DNA from: CAZAAW01 sp964483325
GTDB taxonomy: Bacteria; Pseudomonadota; Alphaproteobacteria; Rhizobiales; Kaistiaceae
Direction: 5' to 3'
Length of the DNA stretch: 9,610 nucleotides
Assembly (NCBI GenBank): GCA_964483325.1
Contig: CAZAAW010000049.1
Location: forward strand, 1-9,610
In this document: piece after piece, positions 5,693-9,610 of the stretch
Layout: every line of letters starts with the position of its first letter
Numbering within the stretch: the stretch's first letter is position 1
Position numbers and translations under genes: made by a program
The notes under the pieces: generated by a model
Databases searched by the model: none
Told to the model about the DNA's origin: nothing
Seen by the model: the letters and a program-made list of their open reading frames with translations, nothing else

Positions 5693-6775
5693 ATGCCGGA
5701 TATCGAAACGCTCGAACGCGACATCGCCGCCGCCATTGCCGCGGCCGGCGACGAGCTGGCGCTGGAGAATGTGCGCGTCGCGGCGCTCGGCAAGAAGGGC
5801 TCCGTCTCCGAGCTGATGAAGCAGCTCGGCAGCATGAGCCCGGAGGAGCGCCGCACCGCCGGCCCTGCCCTCAACGGTCTCAAGGACCGCGTCGCCGAGG
5901 CGCTCGCCGCCCGCCGCGCCGTGCTGAAGGCCGAGGGGCTGACGCAGCGCCTTGCCGCCGAGGCGGTCGACGTGACGCTGCCGGTGCGGGCGCCGGGGCT
6001 GGAGGAGGGCCGCATCCATCCGGTCAGCCAGGTCATCGACGAGATCACCGCCATCTTCGCCGACATGGGCTTCGCCATCGCCGAAGGGCCGGACATCGAG
6101 ACCGACTACTACAATTTCACGGCGCTCAATTTCCCGGTCGGCCATCCGGCTCGCGAGATGCACGACACCTTCTTCTTCGACCCGAAGCCGGACGGCGAGC
6201 GGCTGCTGCTGCGCACCCACACCTCGCCGGTGCAGATCCGCACCATGGAGGCGCAGAAGCCGCCGATCCGCATCGTCGTGCCCGGCCGCACCTACCGCAT
6301 GGATTCGGACGCCACCCACACGCCGATGTTCCACCAGGTCGAGGGCCTGGTCATCGACGAGGGCAGCCATATCGGCCACCTCAAATGGGTGCTGATGGAG
6401 TTCTGCCGCGCCTTCTTCGAGGTGCCGCAGGTCGAGATGCGCTTCCGGCCGAGCTTCTTCCCCTTCACCGAGCCGTCGATGGAGGTCGACATCCGCTGCC
6501 GCCGCGTCGGCAACGAGGTGCGCTTCGGCGAGGGCGACGACTGGCTGGAGATCCTCGGCTGCGGCATGGTGCATCCCAATGTCGTCCGCGCCGGCGGCCT
6601 CGATCCGGAGAAGTACCAGGGCTTCGCCTGGGGCATGGGGATCGACCGCATCGCCATGCTGAAATACGGCATGCCGGACCTCAGGGCCTTCTTCGACGCC
6701 GACATCCGCTGGCTGAAGCATTACGGCTTCCGGCCGCTCGACCTGCCGACGCTGGCCGGAGGGCTGTCGTCATGA
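5693..6775 (+). CDS. pheS: Phenylalanine--tRNA ligase alpha subunit
   Basis: 360-aa catalytic subunit of the cytoplasmic (alpha-beta)2 phenylalanyl-tRNA synthetase, a class II enzyme charging tRNA-Phe. Residues 1-90 form the usual N-terminal helical, coiled-coil arm. The catalytic domain begins near residue 100: HPAREMHDTFFF around 152-162, motif 2 in GRTYRMDSDATHTPMFHQ near 198-215, FRPSFFPFTEPSMEVD near 257-272, and motif 3 spanning GCGMVHPNVV near 289 to GFAWGMGIDRIAMLKYGMPDLR near 311-332. Length is normal for the family. GGGGA at 5683-5687 sets the ATG at 5693. The stop overlaps the next start as ATGA. No separate promoter or classical Phe-codon leader peptide was recognised in the 187 bp upstream, which hold the rplT terminator and the heptamer repeat. 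Confidence 0.98.
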   Translation: MPDIETLERDIAAAIAAAGDELALENVRVAALGKKGSVSELMKQLGSMSPEERRTAGPALNGLKDRVAEALAARRAVLKAEGLTQRLAAEAVDVTLPVRAPGLEEGRIHPVSQVIDEITAIFADMGFAIAEGPDIETDYYNFTALNFPVGHPAREMHDTFFFDPKPDGERLLLRTHTSPVQIRTMEAQKPPIRIVVPGRTYRMDSDATHTPMFHQVEGLVIDEGSHIGHLKWVLMEFCRAFFEVPQVEMRFRPSFFPFTEPSMEVDIRCRRVGNEVRFGEGDDWLEILGCGMVHPNVVRAGGLDPEKYQGFAWGMGIDRIAMLKYGMPDLRAFFDADIRWLKHYGFRPLDLPTLAGGLSS

Positions 6776-7215
6776 CCGCCGGCACAGGCCGCCGCCAGCC
6801 CGGCGAGGCGAAGCGCCGGCGCGCCGTCGTCGGCGGCGCCGAGAAGGCGCTGTGGGCGGCGCTGCAGGGCGAGCGCTTCGCCAGGACGCCGTGGCACCGC
6901 CGCGTGCCGATGGGCCGCGACATCGCCGCCTATGCCTGCCCGGCGGCGAGGCTGGTGATCGAGCTCGACGCCGATGCAGCCCGCGACGCGGCGCTGGCGG
7001 CGCGCGGCAACCGCGTTCTCCATGTCGCGGAAGCGGAGATCGAAGCCGACCTCGCCGGCCTGCTGGCGCGCCTCGAAGCCGCCATCGCCGAAGCCCCGCC
7101 GCCGGCGCCGCGGCCGCCGAAGCCGCGCAAGGCCAAGGCTAAGAACGAGGCGGCGCCGGAAGAGCCGGCCGATATGGTGGAAGTTAAGAACTGGAGCGGG
7201 GAGTCCGCGTCATGA
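6772..7215 (+). CDS. DUF559-like protein between pheS and pheT, signature degraded
   Basis: 147-aa protein. Residues 21-105 resemble the DUF559 endonuclease-like domain (Vsr-related PD-(D/E)XK fold): EKALWAAL at 24-31, RRVPMGRDIAAYACPAARLVIELD at 43-66, and ARGNRVLHVAEAEIEADLAGLL at 77-98. The usual I-V-D-F acidic residue is Ala (IAAY, 51-54), the stretch between E64-x-D66 and the ARG helix is about 12-15 residues too short and lacks the GGQH-type loop, and the usual RFW is HVA. The E-x-D pair and Cys56 remain. Residues 108-147 are a Pro/Lys/Glu-rich, likely disordered tail. It overlaps pheS and pheT by ATGA at both ends, with GGAGGG at 6758-6763 before its start, so it is coupled to synthetase production. 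Nuclease activity is doubtful; a nucleic-acid-binding or accessory role is inference. Confidence 0.75.
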   Translation: MTAGTGRRQPGEAKRRRAVVGGAEKALWAALQGERFARTPWHRRVPMGRDIAAYACPAARLVIELDADAARDAALAARGNRVLHVAEAEIEADLAGLLARLEAAIAEAPPPAPRPPKPRKAKAKNEAAPEEPADMVEVKNWSGESAS

Positions 7216-9610
7216 AGTTCACCCTGGGCTGGCTCAAGGAGCACCTCGACACCGCGGCCTCGCTGGACGAGGTCGTCGCGACGCTGACCCGCATCGGTCT
7301 CGAGGTCGAGGACGTCGAGGACAAAGCGAAGGCCTTCGCGCCGTTCCGCATCGCCAGGGTGCTGTCGGCCGAGCCGCATCCCAATGCCGACCGGCTGCGC
7401 GTCTGCATGGTCGATGCCGGCAGCGGCGACCCGGTGCAGGTGGTCTGCGGCGCCCCCAATGCGCGCGCCGGCATGACCGCCGTCTTCGCGCCGCCCGGCT
7501 CCCACATCCCCGGCACCGGCATCGACCTCAAGGCCGGCACCATCCGCGGCCAGGCCTCCAACGGCATGCTGCTGTCGGAGCGCGAGCTCGGCCTGTCGGA
7601 CGCCCATGACGGCATCATCGAGCTGCCGGCGACCGCCCCGGTCGGCGCCGCCTATGCCGACTGGGCGAAGCTCGGCGACCCGGTCATCGACATCGCCGTG
7701 ACGCCCAACCGGCCCGACGCGCTCGGCATCGAGGGCATCGCCCGCGACCTCGCGGCGGCCGGCCTCGGCACGCTGAAGCCGGCGCCGGTGGCGGCGATCC
7801 CCGGCACCTTCCCGTGCCCGATGGCGGTGACGCTGAGCTTCGGCGACACGCCGCCGCTGTCGCCGGCCTTCGGCCTGCGGCTGGTGCGGCGGGTGAAGAA
7901 CGGCCCGTCGCCGGACTGGCTGCAGCAGCGCCTGCGCGCCGTCGGCCTCAGGCCGATCAACGCCCTGGTCGACATCACCAATTTCCTCACCTTCGATCGC
8001 AACAGACCGCTGCATGTCTTTGATGCAGCGAAGGTCTCCGGCTACCTGCGCGTTCGTCGCGCCCGCTCCGGCGAGACCCTCACGGCGCTCGACAACCGCA
8101 TTTATGCGCTCGACGAGACGATGTGCGTCATCGCCGATGCGAATGGCGTCCTGTCGATCGCCGGCATCATGGGCGGCCTTGCCAGCGGCGTCACCGAAGC
8201 GACAACCGACGTGCTGATCGAATCGGCGCTGTGGGACCCCCTCAACATCGCCCAGACGGGCCGCAAGCTCGGCATCGGCTCCGACGCCCGCTACCGCTTC
8301 GAGCGCGGCGTCGATCCGGCCTTCATGGTCCCCGGCCTCGACCTGGCGACCCAGATGGTGATGCAGCTCTGCGGCGGCGAGGCGAGCCATGCCGTCGTCG
8401 CCGGCGCCGTGCCGGAGAGCGCCAGGCGCATCCGCTTCCCCTATGGCGAGGTGCGCCGCCTCGCCGGCCTCGACGTGCCGGGCGAGGAATCGCTGGCGAT
8501 CCTGTCGCGCCTCGGCTTCGCCGCGACGCCGGACGGCGACGGCGCCGAGGTGACGGCGCCGTCCTGGCGCCCCGACATCGACGGCAAGGCCGATCTCGTC
8601 GAGGAAGTGATCCGCATCCGCGGCGTCGACGCCATCCCGGTGGTGCCGCTGCCGCGCGCCGCCGGCGTGCCGCGGCCGGTGCTGACCCTCCTGCAGCAGC
8701 GCACCCGCCGGGCCCGCCGGGCGCTGGCGGTGCGCGGCCTTGTCGAGGCGGTGACCTGGTCCTTCGTGGCCAGGCCGCAGGCCGAGGCCTTCGGCGGCGG
8801 CCAGCCGGAGCTGGCGCTCGCCAACCCGATCTCCACCGACATGTCGCAGATGCGGCCGAGCCTGCTGCCGGGCCTCGTCGCCGCGGCGCAGCGCAATGCC
8901 GACCGCGGCTTCGCCGATCTCGCCCTGTTCGAGGTCGGGCAGGTCTATCGCGGCGACCGGCCGCAGGACCAGCTCGTCGCCGCCTCCGGCCTGCGCCGCG
9001 GCAGCGGCGGCCGCCACTGGTCGGGCTCTGCCGCGCCGGCCGGCATCTTCGACGTCAAGGCCGACGTCGTCGCCCTTCTCGGCGCCCTCGGCGCCCCCGT
9101 CGAGCGGCTGCAGATGGTGGCCGGCGGCCCGGCCTGGTTCCATCCTGGCCGCTCGGCGACGGTGCAGCTCGGCCCGCAGACGGTGCTCGGCTGGTTCGGC
9201 GAGTTCCATCCGGCGACGCTGGAGGCGCTCGGCGCCGACGGCCCGCTGGCCGGCTTCGAGATCATCCTCGATGCCATCCCGCAGCCGCGCGCCCGCCCGA
9301 CCAGGACCCGCCCGCCGTTGACCCTCAGCGACCTGCAGCCGGTGCGCCGCGACTTCGCCTTCGTCGTCGACCGCAAGGTCGAGGCGGCAGCGATCCTGCG
9401 CGCCGCCGAAGCCGCCGACCGCAAGCTTGTGACGGGTGCCGCGGTGTTCGACGTCTTCGCGGGCGAGGCCCTCGGCCCGGCGAAAAAGAGCATCGCCATC
9501 GAGGTGACGCTGCAACCGGCCGAGCGCACGCTGACCGACGCCGAGATCGAGGCCGTGTCGCAGAAGATCGTCGCCGCCGTCGCCAAAGCCACCGGCGCAA
9601 CGCTGCGCAG
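7212..9610 (+). CDS. pheT: Phenylalanine--tRNA ligase beta subunit, cut at window end
   Basis: 799 codons are visible without a stop. The family is about 800 residues, and the visible end (AVAKATGATLR) is typically followed by only a few residues. The beta subunit binds tRNA and carries the editing site of PheRS. Domains in order: N-terminal MKFTLGWLKEHLD; EMAP-type OB fold near 40-150 (EPHPNADRLRVCMVD, VVCGAPNA); B3/B4 editing domain near 210-390 (PLHVFDAAKV, IAGIMGG, SDARYRFERGVDP); B5 near 400-475; the catalytic-like B6/B7 core (VTWSFV, LANPIS, MRPSLLPGL); and the C-terminal ferredoxin-fold anticodon-binding domain from about residue 695 (SDLQPVRRDFAFVVD). GGGGAG at 7198-7203 lies 8 bases before the ATG, which overlaps the previous stop as ATGA. 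No frameshift is seen. Confidence 0.97.
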   Translation, partial: MKFTLGWLKEHLDTAASLDEVVATLTRIGLEVEDVEDKAKAFAPFRIARVLSAEPHPNADRLRVCMVDAGSGDPVQVVCGAPNARAGMTAVFAPPGSHIPGTGIDLKAGTIRGQASNGMLLSERELGLSDAHDGIIELPATAPVGAAYADWAKLGDPVIDIAVTPNRPDALGIEGIARDLAAAGLGTLKPAPVAAIPGTFPCPMAVTLSFGDTPPLSPAFGLRLVRRVKNGPSPDWLQQRLRAVGLRPINALVDITNFLTFDRNRPLHVFDAAKVSGYLRVRRARSGETLTALDNRIYALDETMCVIADANGVLSIAGIMGGLASGVTEATTDVLIESALWDPLNIAQTGRKLGIGSDARYRFERGVDPAFMVPGLDLATQMVMQLCGGEASHAVVAGAVPESARRIRFPYGEVRRLAGLDVPGEESLAILSRLGFAATPDGDGAEVTAPSWRPDIDGKADLVEEVIRIRGVDAIPVVPLPRAAGVPRPVLTLLQQRTRRARRALAVRGLVEAVTWSFVARPQAEAFGGGQPELALANPISTDMSQMRPSLLPGLVAAAQRNADRGFADLALFEVGQVYRGDRPQDQLVAASGLRRGSGGRHWSGSAAPAGIFDVKADVVALLGALGAPVERLQMVAGGPAWFHPGRSATVQLGPQTVLGWFGEFHPATLEALGADGPLAGFEIILDAIPQPRARPTRTRPPLTLSDLQPVRRDFAFVVDRKVEAAAILRAAEAADRKLVTGAAVFDVFAGEALGPAKKSIAIEVTLQPAERTLTDAEIEAVSQKIVAAVAKATGATLR

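Noticed and set aside
5578..6771. Extension of the DUF559-like frame back through pheS
   Set aside because: The upstream part of this open frame is an out-of-frame reading of pheS. The ATG at 6772 has a good Shine-Dalgarno sequence and the domain similarity starts after it.
6930..9515. 861-aa minus-strand open frame opposite pheT
   Set aside because: Long antisense frames are common at this GC content. pheT on the other strand is unmistakable across its full length.

Overview
The window is high-GC DNA with the gene content, codon use and intergenic repeat style of an alphaproteobacterium, most likely of the order Hyphomicrobiales (Rhizobiales). This rests on the GC-rich third positions, the rpmI-rplT cluster next to pheS-pheT without infC, the periplasmic quinoprotein dehydrogenases, and dyads of the ATGGCCGGA/TCCGGCCAT and ATGCCCGGG/CCCGGGCAT type, which I associate with that group. 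I cannot name a genus.

Layout. Positions 1-881 hold no gene. They carry two direct, roughly 97% identical copies of a foldback repeat with 17-bp terminal inverted repeats, and the second copy runs up to the stop codon of the first gene. Positions 882-4403 carry two minus-strand genes for secreted eight-bladed beta-propeller quinoproteins of the PQQ-dependent dehydrogenase superfamily. The upstream gene (2676-4403) has a recognisable promoter with a perfect dyad over the -10 and start region, and ends at a strong intrinsic terminator (2617-2649), so the downstream gene (882-2471) is probably transcribed separately. Positions 4404-4901 are a divergent intergenic region with that promoter and dyad, a 188-bp nested palindrome (4529-4716) and a likely promoter for the ribosomal protein genes.

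Positions 4902-9610 are plus-strand translation genes: rpmI (L35), rplT (L20), an intrinsic terminator, a heptamer-based inverted repeat, then pheS, a small gene resembling DUF559, and pheT. The last gene is cut by the window edge only a few codons before its expected end. pheS, the small gene and pheT are joined by two ATGA stop/start overlaps, each with a good Shine-Dalgarno sequence, so they form one translationally coupled unit.

Points of most interest: (1) the DUF559-like protein between the two subunits of phenylalanyl-tRNA synthetase has lost part of the nuclease signature and looks catalytically dead or repurposed; (2) the upstream quinoprotein carries the D-Y-D pair typical of lanthanide-dependent alcohol dehydrogenases, whereas its neighbour lacks it; (3) three unrelated-looking palindromic repeat structures fill the intergenic spaces, and two of these spaces share a short sequence unit. 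I see no clear, complete, undescribed multi-gene system. Residue correspondences to MxaF, XoxF and DUF559 are by-eye alignments to family sequences from memory.
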